A DNA stretch of 64,000 nt from Trematomus loennbergii. Taxonomy: Eukaryota; Chordata; Actinopteri; Perciformes; Nototheniidae. Location of the stretch: contig JAAOOA010000033.1 of assembly GCA_012861695.1 (NCBI GenBank), positions 22,811,434 through 22,875,433 of the forward strand. Reading direction: 5' to 3'. Shown here piece by piece: positions 12,901-27,984 of the stretch (within the stretch, counting starts at the first letter, position 1; each line of letters opens with the position of its first letter). The notes beneath the pieces were generated by a model that had not been told where the DNA came from, ran no database searches, and worked only from the letters and a program-made list of their open reading frames with translations. The position numbers and the translations under genes were made by a program.

Positions 12901-13548
12901 TGTGTGTGTTGCAGTGGTGGGGGAAGGGAGAATTGTCAATTTGTTTGGCTCATTAGCTAGTGTCCCTATTCCACAATGCACAGGTCTGTGTGTGTGCTGA
13001 AGCGTGTGCACAGACATGCATCAAGGGGGGGGGGGAATGATATGTAAAGCAATCCTCGGCTGCATCATGACATCATGTTATTGATTTGCCCTCAGCTTAT
13101 GTTTCCCCCCTTCTCATCTTCCAGGTTGCTTCCTCTTTCAATTATACTTTCCACTTTTATGAAGCTCGTGAGCAATATAATGTGAATAGTCCATGTTTCA
13201 TGGATCAAATAACGTTAGAGGAAAAACATTGTTAATGCTCGTCTTTCCTTAAAGCCTCTTTTGTTCAGTGGTTTAATGGGATGACTTGCTTAGATAAGTG
13301 ATGTCAGAAAAGACTTCCTGTTCTTCTGTCAACTCTTCTTTGATTTTTTCAAGGAAAATGACACTGAGAGAATGCTGGATGTCAATGCTGGTTGATTTGC
13401 TGATCATTCACTCGGGAGGAAATTGATGAGTTGATTCATCCTAATATCCTGCCATTTCCCATTTCAGGGAATAGTATCTAATAGAAAGACAGGTGTAATG
13501 AATGCAACCAATATTGAAACCGTTCAATTATTATTGGTACAATAAATG
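9961..13548. other. Repeat-poor sequence, no gene seen
   Basis: Mostly single-copy-looking sequence with moderate GC. It includes a short TG run near 12880-12912 and a G run near 13026-13035. Open frames up to 150 residues exist (10466-10915 minus, 10986-11438 plus), but they overlap each other on opposite strands and show no domain I know. This is one of the stretches to test for conserved non-coding elements. Confidence 0.5.
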
Positions 13549-13556
13549 GCCTAGGT

Positions 13557-14122
13557 CAGGGTTAGGCAACTCTTCAATGGCTCCCTGTAGCTTTGACAAA
13601 AAAATTACATTGAATCGAATTTGAGATGATACTGTGACACTGAAGTAATATGAATATTTCGTCAGCTAATAAATGCGTCACATCCGTCTTACTCTATCTC
13701 CTGGAGCATTTCCCTGGGTGTTGTTCATCCTGAATTTTAGACCCCTGGCCTTGGGAAACTAATCATGGATAATATAAAACAGTCACAAATGAAATTCAGC
13801 GTTTAATTAAGGGTTAGCAGATTCCTTTGCTTTTATTGACAACAATCCTGATCTAAGCTTATGCCTGAAATATTGTGAGAAATTAGCAAACCACAAAATA
13901 AGTAATCTTGAAAGCAACCAGCATTTGCTGCTTCTTATGTTATAACAGATTTTTTAAAAAGCAATAGACTTTCAAATGTTTTCTTAATTGTGTATCTATT
14001 AGTTCACAGACTATTTTTGTAGATTTTGCAAATATGTTTTGTGGCAGACCTTTTATTTGGTGGCAAAGGATGCAAAATGGCTCTTTTGATAGTAAAGGTT
14101 GTAAAGGTCATTACGACCCCTG
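13557..14122. mobile_element. hAT MITE with perfect 8-bp target duplication
   Basis: The element starts CAGGGTTAGGCAAC and ends ACGACCCCTG. It is flanked by identical 8-mers GCCTAGGT at 13549-13556 and 14123-14130. CAGGG...CCCTG ends with an 8-bp duplication define the hAT superfamily. At 566 bp with no transposase frame it is non-autonomous. The intact duplication shows a clean single insertion. Confidence 0.92.
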
Positions 14123-14286
14123 GCCTAGGTCATAATGACTACAGTAATTGACATAGGTGTGAAAACAGTTTTCCCGTGCAATAAAGGATCATTTAAAAAA
14201 TTGTCAGGCAGAATCACTTTAGGTTTAAACATCTCGTTAAAATAGTCTGGATTAATTGCTTGTGTTTATTGTACTAAATGAACTGT

Positions 14287-14990
14287 AACCATAGACTGTA
14301 TATATAAATGGACGTAGGGTCCGTGACGTCACCCATAGGTTTCTGCAGAGTTGCTGAGAAGCCCTTAGTAGGCGGATTCGGCCGCTGCCGTGTCGACAGT
14401 GAAGTCAGAGTCTAACTCCCGCCTGCTCCAGCCTGATCCAAATAAGGGCAAAGAGGCGGAGCCGAGGCGGCATAAGATAAGTCCGATATTTAAATGAAGA
14501 ATACTCCACCAGGCACCAACACAACAAACACGTCCGAGTTCAAGTTGTGTTCCCCGGATCAGCCTCACAGCTGAGCCCCTGTAGCATCCTGGAGCTAACA
14601 GAGCTAACGGAGCTAGCAGAGGGACAGAAAGCTAGAAGCAGCAGTCACCGTAGAGACCTGTCCATCAAAGTGACCACGCCCTAATTTATGCAAAAGCTTT
14701 AAGACCTAATATAACTAAAAGGGGTGCGTTGTAAAAAAATTCACTCCCCAATCCATTGTCATGAAGGTGGAATCTAACTATATCCAGAATAATTTGTATT
14801 GCATCCAGGGGCAGAAACATGTTTATTTCTGCTGTAAAGTTGGGCATTTTAACATGGGGGTCTATGGAAATTGCTCCTTTCTGCAGCCTGCTCCAACCGG
14901 CCAATAGATGAACTGCAGTTTGTGGCACTTCCTTATGGGCTTCCCGGCTCTGCCCCAGAGTTTGCCGCTTGACTGTAACATTTTCACCAG
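14287..14990. mobile_element. Teleost interspersed repeat
   Basis: Opens with CATAGACTGTATATATAAAT, GGACGTAGGGTCCGTGACGT and CACCCATAGGTTTCTG, a signature I recognise from a widespread teleost repeat. Its downstream half includes GGGGTCTATGGAAATTGCTC and an ACTTCCTTATGGGCTTCC segment that commonly go with it. Class and exact ends are not determined. It stops just before the MITE at 15004. Confidence 0.5.
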
Positions 14991-15003
14991 ATGCAAACAC
15001 TAA

Positions 15004-15329
15004 CGGTACGTCCACACGGCAGCGTGCGTTGAAGCTTGCCGGTGGGCGTGTCTGGAGCGCGACCAACAACCAATCACATTAATCTCCCGGCCCGGACACA
15101 CAAGCACACGGTTTGATTGGCTAGAGCTTGTACTGGCATATTATTTGATTGGCTGACGCTTCCGTCGAAGCTTGAAAAGTTGAACTTTTCTCAACTTTCG
15201 AAACGAGTAACGGAGGCAAAGCGACGCGACGGAACCACAATGCAGTTCGGCAAAGCCTGACGTCACCCCATTCAAAGTGAATGGAAGCTGCGTTGAAGCT
15301 TCAACGCACACTGCCGTGTGGACGGGCCG
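15004..15329 (+). mobile_element. MITE family B, copy 1 (TAA-flanked)
   Basis: Terminal inverted repeats CGGTACGTCCACACGGCAG and (reversed from the right end) CGGCCCGTCCACACGGCAG match at 17 of 19 positions. TAA lies immediately outside both ends (15001-15003, 15330-15332), a 3-bp duplication that fits PIF/Harbinger. Length 326 bp, no coding capacity. A second copy in opposite orientation is at 48349-48664; interior motifs such as GACGCGACGGAACCACAATG and GTGATTGG-type CCAAT segments are shared. Confidence 0.85.
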
Positions 15330-15332
15330 TAA

Positions 15333-16257
15333 GGTTTCACTATCACTATACAAACAAGTGTAAGGTCCTTAGTCCACAAACAGGAGGGCCCGATTCCAGC
15401 ACTTTATCAAAGAAGCTCTCATGGTGTTTCTATATCTTGACAACATAATTTACCACTCTAACTGCCGTTGTTTGATAGACTAGCATCGGCCCTTTGATTT
15501 TTGTATCTCTCTTGGCTACTGTCTTTGAGACTGTTTTTCAGCATTAGCCCCAACGTGGAGCTGTTTGCCGTCATAACTAAGAATGAGCTTCAGCGCTCAG
15601 TCTGACAGCCGGAGCGAGGAGGACGGTCTGCGTGCGGCGATAAAAGTACAACACTCACTGCTGTCCAACAAATATCCCACGAAAGGGCTTTTGGTCTTTT
15701 TGATGATAGTTTATATCTGACATATACAGATCAGGATAGAACAACACAGAAAAAAAAACTTCAGAATCAGAAGGAGAATTCCTTAATGTTTCTTGCAACG
15801 GGAACATATACATTATTACAACAGCAGAAACATGATGCTGATACAGAAAAGAGAATAGACTTACATCTAAACAAAATAAGGAAGAACTAAGTATGCACAT
15901 GTTATTGATAAAATAATAAAAAAACAAATAGCACATAAGTACACAATTGTAAAAAAAAAAGTAACCGTATATAATTAAGAGGTAGCTGTTTACAGATTGT
16001 AAATAAATTGAAAGAAAAAGCGTGAATTGCACGAGGGTATATTGCACAAAGTTTTATATTCACATTCAGTGTAATTGCATATCAGGGGTATAACAGTGCT
16101 CCATTGGTGACATCTCCAGCCCTTTTCTGAAAAGTCATAAGATGTTCAGCTTGCATTTTTTTGGAGCTGCTGGCACGGCACACAGAAAAAAGGCGATATT
16201 TGCAGAGTTTTTTCTCCTTTGCTTGTCTCATGCAATAGGCCACAAGTTTTCTACACA
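15333..16257. other. AT-rich sequence, possibly LINE 3' UTR debris
   Basis: No gene seen. The part at about 15760-16060, read on minus, resembles AT-rich 3' untranslated sequence of a LINE (TATTGCAC-type motifs), but there is no tail or coding part to confirm it. Confidence 0.35.
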
Positions 16258-16515
16258 TCACACCTCATCTCCTCTCTTGCAATACAGCTGAAGGAATATG
16301 TTTGCATGCCCGATCCATCCCTGGCAATATTCTGCAGCATTCATTGCCTGCAAGAGTATTTCATCATGTGGCTGGTGGTCAAAAACACTCATCTGTGAGC
16401 AAAATAATTCCTCTATGGGATGGAGTAACGCAGAGTAAGCTGGAAGGAAAAGAGTCCTGGGGTGAGCTGTAAACCACTCAGTGACTGGAGAGAAGAGTTT
16501 ATATATCCAATCCAA
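16258..16515 (-). pseudogene. Tc1/mariner (IS630)-like transposase C-terminal fragment
   Basis: An 85-residue open frame on the minus strand matches, from memory, the C-terminal third of a fish DDE transposase of the IS630/Tc1 group. About 18 residues in comes WFTAHP, then LFLPAYS, then HPIEELF, then QPHDEILLQAM and CQGWIGHA. In this family the PxYSP..NPIE motif carries the third catalytic acidic residue; here the usual Asn before Pro-Ile-Glu is His, and the Pro after Ser is Ala. The first two catalytic Asp regions are absent, so it cannot encode an active enzyme. No terminal inverted repeats were found around it. The assignment is from motif recognition only. Confidence 0.6.
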
Positions 16516-19236
<2,721 letters not shown>

Positions 19237-20669
19237 TTAAAGGTCCCATGTCATGGCCATTTCTACTGATCATATTTCCATTGTTGAGGTCTACTAGAAT
19301 AGATTTAAATTGTGCAATTTTCCAAACTCACATTGGTTTCTCATACAGCATCTCTGTAAAGTATGTGTATTCACCAGGTATTCACTCTCTAGCCTCGTCT
19401 CAATACCCCTCCTCGACTCCTCCTTTCCCTCACTCGCGTCCCTTCCTTGCGTCTTAGCTCCGCCTCCGTAAGATGCGAGCGAGAGACACGAGGAGGTGAC
19501 GCGAGGACAGAGGAGTCCTCAGGTATTAATTGGGATGTCCTCGTTCACTCAAACGTCACTCTTAAACGACGTCTGTTAATGATGACATGTGCACAGCTGT
19601 ATCCCCTCTCATCGGGTTTAACTGAATAACCCTTTAGAACCGGCCCATTTGTTGTTAAATATGTATTTAAATGATGAATCTGTCTCTTTTTAGTCAAGGA
19701 ATTCAATGTATGATGGTTGGTCCTGCTTTTGTGTTCCGTTTTGGTGTAAAATGTACATTTCAATACAATTATAATTATAATAATGTGAAAGCCTTTACTC
19801 TGAAAATGTGTGTCCTGTAGATCCCCACATTTACCACAAACCCACATTCAGGACTGTGCATTTTAAATAATTTAACTCCTGAATATCTTAACACAAAACA
19901 AAAAAAATAATTTTTATTTATCAAGATCTAGCCATTTATGAATAGCTTTCTTAATAGCTATGTTTTAGTGACGTTCAAGATCATTAAACATGACTTAAAT
20001 TGTTAGTATAACCTTAAGAAATGAATTGCACATAATAATTCCCACGGAGCTGTGAGCACTTAGATTTATGTGACGCTTTTCCACTCATTCTTCCAGTTCT
20101 CCGTTTTCCTCTCTTGAAATCGACCAGCTGTGAAGGTGGGGGCGGGGCTTTTATACGCGAGTAGTGAAAACACTTCCGCGTAGTCTGCTCTCGTGTATCC
20201 TCCCTTTCGTCTCCTCCCGCACCCTCCTCCCTCACCCCTCCTCGACTCCTCCGTGTGCATTTCAGCTATTGGGACGTCCTTCAACATGGCGTGTCTTGAT
20301 CGATTTCCGGGTCAAGTCCCGGAGGAGGGGAAGAGAGGAGTCGAGGAGGGGTATTGGGATGAGGCTAGGGTCCTAAACGGCTTGTTGGAGCTCCTGCCCC
20401 CCCCCCTCCCTGTGGGCCAATCCGGTCATTTGTTGTTGATTTGGGTGTTCACACGTCACAGAACCCAGGAAGAAAACAATGGAAAATGAGAAATCTCCAA
20501 CGAGGCGTTCTGGGGCAGCATAAACAGGTCTTTTCTGTGTTAGAGTTTTACTCCCTACAGGGTGTACTTTGAGGGTTTGTGACTCTGCAGACCGTTTACA
20601 TGCAGACAAAGCTACATAACACACAAGGGGACGGGTAATAACCGGAAAAGCATGAGATGGGACCTTTAA
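19237..20669. mobile_element. TTAA-flanked AGGTCCCAT element, host of a nested element
   Basis: Inside TTAA (19237-19240 and 20666-20669) the ends are AGGTCCCATGTCATG and, reversed, AGGTCCCATCTCATG, matching at 14 of 15 positions. TTAA duplication fits piggyBac or Kolobok, but ends of this type are common in teleosts and I cannot fix the superfamily. Most of its interior is a second element (19390-20367). No transposase frame is visible. Confidence 0.75.
19390..20367. mobile_element. Nested TA-flanked element with 33-bp inverted ends
   Basis: The left end TAGCCTCGTCTCAATACCCC, continued by TCCTCGACTCCTC, pairs with the right end reversed (TAGCCTCATCCCAATACCCC and the same continuation), 31 of 33 positions. 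The TA at each tip may be the duplicated target. The interior is GC-rich near both ends and has no coding region. It sits wholly inside 19237-20669 and so inserted later. Confidence 0.8.
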
Positions 20670-23600
20670 ACACAACAACTTAGCTTCGATAGCCAAAATG
20701 TAACTCTGCTTGTACTTTAGAGTGTGTGTCTGGGTTTGTGTATTTGGTCAAAAACTGTGAGTCCACAAACATTGAGTTCCTACTTGGTTCCTTCTTATAT
20801 ATAATGAGCTGTAATTGACATTTTCATTATTGTTCTCAGTAAGGGGAAGGATTACACTTTGCATTCATATTTTTGTATACAACCATCTATTTAAAAAACT
20901 AGACATATTAAGGTAATGAAAAATCATGGCTCTGGTAGAGATACCTCAAAATCTATGGGATGTGTTCCTCTACTGAAAATAAAGCGGTATTGTCCTGATG
21001 TTTAAAACTAAATGAAATGTTGTTGGATTCATCTTTAACATCAACAGGTACTTTTGATGTACAGGAAGGCTCATGTACATTACAAACTGTGTCGAGCTGT
21101 CGTTCATTAGAGCATTTACATCAAAGGGCAACAAACAACATGATTAGAGTGAAAAGGAAAGAGAACAAAGACATCGTAATTATCAGATATGTGGCCAGGT
21201 CACGTGCGTGCATGTGCGTCCTCCATGCATATATTTGTAAGTTGGTTAATGAGCTGCAGATGACACCGGGCCAGAGTGCAAATCCAACCAGTTAATGGCT
21301 ACAATAGATGGAGGAGCTGAACCGCTGATTGGAGGGTAATTATAAGAATGCCCTGTATGTTGGAGGGACATTGGAATTAAGATATTCATTGCCAACAACT
21401 AGCATTATGACAATAACACATTTGAATCGGATATATGTTTCATGTTTAACATATGAACTATAGGAAAAGAAACATGATGACAGGGAGAGTCAATCGGATC
21501 TAAGGGAGTGTACGCTTTGATGAATACATTTGTGTTATATAGGCACTAGTACAGATCTGATTCCCTGACATTGGCAGCTGACATGATGCCTGACATGCAG
21601 GGAGCAGATAGTGTCGCTGCAGAACAGATGCAGGAGTGACTGTGCTTTGCTCAAGTGCACACAGTGACACTGTCAGATTCACAGGTGACATCAGCAGTCA
21701 GTTTACAGTCTGCTACTGTCAGCTCCGTCCGTTTCTCCCAGAGCAGCCACTGGTCCGCTCCGCTGGTTTTATTGTATTTCCCATTTCCATCTCTGTCAGA
21801 CCCTGTCACTGCCTCTCTGTTGTTTCCTCTCCACCCTGCAGGCGGTCTGGGGTATCAATCCAGCTCCAATTACAGTCCAATCACACAAGAAAACTTGAAG
21901 TTATTTAAGAATGTGAAAGAAATTATGCATTGAAACATTGCATTGAAAAAACTGAAACGTTAGGTAACAAACTTGGAAAGATACATAAGGATTGTGTTTT
22001 GTCCTTTATAAAAAAAATTAATTGTAATGTTTTTTAAAACATATTTCTTACACTTCTTCACCAATTACGTTTTTGGATAAGGTCAAGACACAACCACATT
22101 AGTTAACAACGATTCTGTCAAAATCACACATTTGCGTGATTTTGGTGAAACAGCATCCTCACAAGCTGCCTTCACATGATACGCAATGTACCTATTTGCT
22201 CACCGTGAGGGTAAAGCCTTGGAGTGAAAACAGCTAGTACGTTCCATGTTTCTGTTATAATAGACCTGGCCTGCAGGATGTTATAACGACTGAAGTTGGC
22301 CTCCTGAGAGGGAAAAGGATTTCAACAATCTGTTTATATGTAAGAAAAGCTTAACCAGCTGTTTGTAATGGAATCCAATAATAGTTTGAATGTTATTTTC
22401 CGCAAATAGTTACAAATAGCATAATTCATTCATTCTTTTTATTTTCTGTATTATTGAACGACCCAATTTCTTTGAGGGATCTGATATTAAACCTATTACT
22501 ACCCTTTTTTTGGTTTAAAATTGGAAATGAAAATGTAAAAATGCCTATTTAAATAATGCAATGCCATTTTGACTGCATAAAGTATAACTGTTTGAATTCA
22601 TTTGGACTCACTAACAAAATGGGCTGTTCACATGATCCATGTGCTATAGTATTTGGCACCATACCATTTCTTTTTTACATTTGATTAGATAACATTTATT
22701 GATTGGCATTTGATTGTTTTGTTACAGCACATGAGTTAAAAATATAACAAGTTGCAGTTTTTTTTATTATTAAACCCAGTGAGGTAGAGTGTATAGATAA
22801 TACATAGATATATCCCATGAGTAGCCTGCTTATTTTTCAAAATCCCTCTTACAGAAATATATTCTCTCTGTAGCACTTTAGTATTATAGCATGGATTTTG
22901 AGCCCTCTGTAAAAGCCATTTACTATAAGGACTAATGTGATGCTGATAGAAAGACAACAGGCCCTTGTAGTTCTTCACAATGACACAATTAGCAGTGCCC
23001 ACTGCGGTTTAGACGGGGAACAGCTGGACATGTCAGTGAAAATCTGAGTTGTTGCTTCAGCAGTCAGCCATGGTGTGTCCACGGTCACATTAATTAAATA
23101 AGCTTAACAGCTTATTTATCAGCCTGACATCACGGCTTGTTTAAAGGCATGGTGTGATCCTTGACGGTGGCACTACTTCTTGGCTGGAGGAAGACATTAA
23201 CAGAAAGACTACCATTTGCTCCCCACATGAGTAACAAAGAGTAATGGGATTCCATGCAGCTGGGAGTGTGAAAAGGAAATAGCATTAAAGCTGAGGCAGT
23301 GAAGGCTTGGAGCTAAAATAATAGGGTTGCGTCATTTTGTTCCGTCTGACAGTAATCTTAGAACTAAGCGTGGTAATGGCTGTAATTGTGCCCATTCTCC
23401 CAGCCAACCCGGTGGGTAATGCTAGAGTTTGCCGTGGTTGCCAAGTATCAAATGTCTCTGAGGTGAGTATGCTTCACTGCTCAGAGGCCAGGGAGCTGCG
23501 ATGTGTTGGTGCTCGTTTCTCACCTCCTGCTCGCGGCAGATAACAGCTGCTCCTTGCTGTGGGCTCCCGCTCGTGGTAACAAAGGCCTCACCTTTCGGGG

Positions 23601-24913
23601 AGCAGGGAGTAACCGCTTCGCATTAGCTGGCTGGCACCCACAGAAGCTCTGTATACAAACCATAAACAGCTGCAACACAAGCACAACCGAGTACAAAATG
23701 CCACTTGGGCAAACACGTCAGGAGTACACTGCTCCTCACAATGGCTTGGCTGTTGTTATGTTGAGTCCAGCTGGCTCTGGATGCTTTCTAATCTGCGTTT
23801 TGGCACCGCTGTTCCAAAAATGAAAGCATGTGTCATCCTGGGCTCTCCTCTGTCTTGACTCAAATTAACTTGGAGGTCCAAAACACTTTAAAGGATTTGA
23901 CATGAAAGCATGCCATCCACTTTAAATGTCTGCACTCCTTCTTTGCATGCGGCTCTGAATGCACTCCATCTTGAACGCGTACATCTCCCTGCAGGATTTG
24001 TTAAATATCCTTTGCTCTGTGCATTTAGTGCTCATGCTGGATAATGGAAGCGCAGTACCAATAACCATAACGGCTGCTGTGTTTGTGCATTGTTTCAAGG
24101 GAGATAAAGGGTGGATGAAACGGTTGATAAATCACCAGGCACTGCTTGTAAACATAATAAAAATACAATTTTAATGCCGTTTTTGGAGGACATATAGATA
24201 GCAATGTGCAGGAAATAAATGGAGATGAGAAAAGCAAATGTTGTATGAATAAGACCCTAAGTTATCTCTCCGTATCTTGCAATGATCTCCCTCACACTTT
24301 CTGTGAACTCGAGGAGCTAATGCAGTTGATGAAACACCACAGCCGCATGGAGAGCTTCTTCAATGGCTGCGATTCAATCCGCTAATGGACTCTGGAGACT
24401 GCTTTGTATAAAAACGCCTTATCTCCTCCTCTGTCTCCCCCCCCCCCCCCCGCTCAGCACAGCTCACATTGAATCTGGTCCCAGCATCGGGCCCCAGCGA
24501 TGCTTCAGCTGCACTCTGGTGTGCTTTGCACGTAAAAATTGCTGGCCTGATGGGAGAATTATCACAGTCAGTGTCCATGAAGCAAAGGTAAATGGGAGCA
24601 GTGGGAGAATAGCTCTTGTGCTGCTGGATAGTTTTGCATGGACAGACTCGAATTAAAGGGGTGATCAGTAAGGTTTTATTGCCTCATAGCCTGGAATTGT
24701 CATAGTTTAACTGCAGGGCTGATAGGGCTGTTGATCCATACCCAAAACTCAGACATTAGCTGACTAGTCAAAGTGTATAGCCATGCAGATTTATGTTTAA
24801 AGTACTTTTCGTATAGCCCTATCGCCACTTTAACAGCACTATGTGCTTGATCTCTACTATAATGAGCTAGTGTCCTTGTTGGTTTTGAACTCCGACTTTG
24901 ACCTAGACATATA
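20670..24913. other. Repeat-poor sequence, no gene seen
   Basis: Largely single-copy-looking. It includes an isolated end fragment of MITE family A (about 21943-21963, GAAAAAACTGAAACGTTAG) and a C run at about 24437-24451. The GC-richer part 23.3-24.1 kb has open frames of about 70-106 residues without recognisable domains. Confidence 0.5.
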
Positions 24914-25849
24914 CAATGAAAAAAGGGAAACGTTGACTTTAATTAAATGTATTCTATCAACAGATTTAACATAACTGTAATAGGTTAGTTGAAAGCAATA
25001 ATATTACGTTTAAATAAATAATATTTGGTTCAACTTAATATCATTGCTTTTGTTGACATAAAACACTGAATTAGGTTGCATTCACAACTAATAGTCCTCT
25101 TCTCTGGTGCGCACCAGACGAGAGTTTGTTACATTGTTTCATTTTTCAGAAGGTTCGGTTTGCGTTCACACGGGCAAAATTCAAACGAACTATAAACTTT
25201 AAACACAAGTCACGGAAATACTGTTCAACCATTGGTCAGACATTAAGGGGTAAGCACGCAAATCCCCGCAATTTCTACCGTAGCCGTACCATGGAGCATC
25301 GCAGGTTATTTTCATACTGCTGTTAATCTGGAGAGCTGAGAGCATATCAACAGACTCATATGATTATACAATCAGACGACATGCGTTAAAAAACATTATA
25401 ACACATATAATGAGAGACGTTCTGCAGTAAGGAGGGACGTTTACCGACGACAGGTGGCTCCGACTTTTATGTATAGTTTTTAGTTTGATAGTTGTTTTTA
25501 CTTTACACGACACTGTTCAACACTTCAATCTGCTTCATTCTTTCGGCAAAGATTTTGCCGACATCCGCGCTCTTGTGACTCGTAAATACTATGCTTCCTA
25601 TGTTTTGGTGCGGACTGCGTTCACACCAGCGCTGAACCACTCCAGAGTTCACTAGCAAGCGGTCCGAGACCACCTCTTTTAGGCGGACCAGAGTCTGGTT
25701 GTTTAGTTCACTTCAGAGGTCTTGGACTGCGTTCACACGACCAAAATGAACCGCACCAAGCGGGTAAACGCACCAGGGTTCGATTCAACCGGACTAAACA
25801 AGGCTGGTGTGAATGCGACCTTAAAGTCAACGTTTCAGTTTTTTTAGTG
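24914..25849. mobile_element. Palindromic MITE family A, copy 3, split by insertion
   Basis: The left part (24914-25073) runs from CAATGAAAAAAGGGAAACGT through TTTAATTAAATG and GGTTAGTTGAAAGCAATAAT. The right terminal piece resumes at 25821 with TTAAAGTCAACGTTTCAG and ends TTTAGTG at 25849. The break is exactly at 25074-25820, where another element sits. The joined halves match the intact copies. Confidence 0.85.
25074..25820. mobile_element. PIF/Harbinger-like MITE with TTA target duplication
   Basis: Ends GGTTGCATTCACA and (reversed) GGTCGCATTCACA match at 12 of 13. TTA lies on each side (25071-25073, 25821-25823), and the uninterrupted MITE A copies show a single TTA at the same point, so the duplication is confirmed by an empty site. 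A 3-bp TWA duplication is the mark of PIF/Harbinger. The GCGTTCACAC motif recurs inside near 25155, 25618 and 25730, as subterminal repeats often do. 747 bp, no coding region. Confidence 0.88.
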
Positions 25850-25857
25850 TATAATTA

Positions 25858-26470
25858 GTAGGGCTGTCATGGTTAAGCCTCACGATTAAGCTAGAAACCC
25901 TAAGAAATATTATTGAATATTATTCCCATTACCAAGTTTGACCCTAAGTTTTTCCCATAATTCCAGCGCGGATGTTTACAATATAAGCATGGCAGGGAAA
26001 AGGCAAAGAAAGCGGAGGATTCGGCATGTGCTGCACTAACTGTAGACTAACAGAGCTCACATTCACCACCTCTCTGTAACGGCACACCTGCACTCAAACC
26101 TTTTACATGTTGATAAAACGGAGGAAAGGCATTTTGCCAAACCATGCTCCAGTTTCTTGAAGTTGCAAAGAAGTAGGAGATAGCAGAAAGGGTCAGAAAT
26201 GTAAGAACAGACAGTGCTCGCAGTTGGATAGCAGCACAGATAATATGCCCTTGCTTTTGTCGATGCTTTAGCTAATGTTTGGAAAATTGTCCAACTGCAT
26301 CCCAATACTTCAGAAATTATGAAATAACAGAGTAAAAAAACCCTCTGATTTATTTGACCAGTTTGTCATTCATTTCTTAATTATAACACCACACATGTTG
26401 TGTCTTATCTCCCACCAAAATAAAAGTTATTTTAAACTTGTGATTAATCATGATTAAAAAATCGGCATGG
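25858..26470. mobile_element. Second copy of the AGTGCTGTCA-ended element
   Basis: Starts near TAGGGCTGTCATGGTTAAG. It then shares CATTACCAAGTTTGACCC, CATAATTCCAGCGC, GAGGAAAGGC and CACAGATAATATGC, in order, with the disrupted copy at 2745-6197. The right inverted end is not clear; GATTAATCATGATTAA near 26445-26460 is the last shared type of sequence. No coding capacity. Confidence 0.6.
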
Positions 26471-27133
26471 TTTGAGCAAAGGGGGTCAAGAAGCCTTTAT
26501 TATTAATTTAACAAATATCCACAACAATGCAGAATATGCATGCATAGGAGCAATAGTTTTGGAATCCTCATTGTGTTTACATTTGTAGTCCAATTAGTAT
26601 TAAAACCAATCACATTTGAGCAAGTCTGGTTTGTTGTCTTCAATCTGTGACATCTTTTTTCCTCAAGGCTGTTACACATTAGCATTGAATTAACAATTAC
26701 GTTATTGTTCCTTTATGCACAAAGCTCATGCCATTTCTGTGACATTTTTAACATAAAATGTTCAGATAAATAATGCAACTGCAAAGAAGAATTAAAGGGG
26801 AGTGCCTTCGTCTATGCTGTGGGTGTAATTAATTAACACACCTTGAAATGAAGCGCCGCGCATGTTCAATCAGGATGCAGACCTTACATTTATTTACTCT
26901 CAATTCTCTCTCACCCTCCAGCTGCTTCTAATAAGCTGATCATGAGCATGCACTCTGAGTTAATTAACTAGGATTTGACACAATATCCATCACCCAATCA
27001 TAGAGCTGCTGTCAAACTTGAAATCTGTTCTCCTCTTCTGCTCCAGATCTTCAGCATACTCTTCATCTCACCACCATCATCACCAGTGCCTTAACCCAAT
27101 GGGGGGGTTCCCTATTCTACTGACACCATCCTC
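26471..27133. other. Unassigned sequence, no gene seen
   Basis: AT-rich, with two TTAATTAA sites near 26828 and 26960. No coding region or repeat ends. Confidence 0.5.
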
Positions 27134-27329
27134 TTAAAGGTCACCTATTATGCAAAATCCACTTTTGTATGTCTTTTATACATCAACATGTGTCCCCTCT
27201 GTGTTGAGCTGATCAGATTTTGGCCACTTTATGTCATAACGATTTGTATGGCTTGTGTAACCATTAGCCAATCACCAACCAAGGACCTATAATATATTGA
27301 TGAAAAACCATATAATAGGGGACCTTTAA
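27134..27329. mobile_element. Short TTAA-flanked AGGTC MITE
   Basis: TTAA at 27134-27137 and 27326-27329. Ends are AGGTCACCTATTATG and, reversed, AGGTCCCCTATTATATG. 196 bp in total. It belongs to the same broad end-type as 19237-20669 but is a different subfamily. Confidence 0.85.
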
Positions 27330-27984
27330 TAACATATGATATCATGGGCTCTAATCGACAAAGACTATCCGTACATTTCTCATCATTTTGCACATGTCAA
27401 TAAATATGATTTTACTCAGAAATAAGTCTCTTCTGATTGAAATGTGTTTGATGCAAACAAACAATATTATTATAATGTTAATCCTAATAAATGAGGCAAA
27501 TAATGAAAAGACATGACTTCTGGAACCTCTTCTTTTCTATTTATTGGCTGTGTGTATTTTCACACCTATGTAATAAAGGCTTAACAATTTTTTTTAAAAA
27601 CACAATATTCTCATTATAAAAGAAAATGAGTGCCAAAGGCAACCAGTGGGATAATAGTTTCTGATAATTGCACTGCCCATGTAAAAATAGTTTAACTTGC
27701 TAACTCATGCTTGAAAAAACAAACTGTTCTATAAACATTGCTATTCTTTCATGTGTGAAAAGACGTGGATGGGTAAAACCTGTTTGTTTGTTTGACTGTT
27801 GTGAGGCTTTCAGCTTGGCTGAAACACTTCATGAAATATGTAAGACGCATTCATTTTTGTTCATCGTTATCATAATTAATCACATTAAATGCAGACCTCT
27901 GTTTTTTTAAAGTTGTATATTATTAAAGCTGCCGCTACTCTATGCTAAGCATGTCACAACAGCTGTTTCAGTTGAGTTTTAGTG
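27330..27984. other. Unassigned sequence, no gene seen
   Basis: AT-rich, no supported features. Confidence 0.5.
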
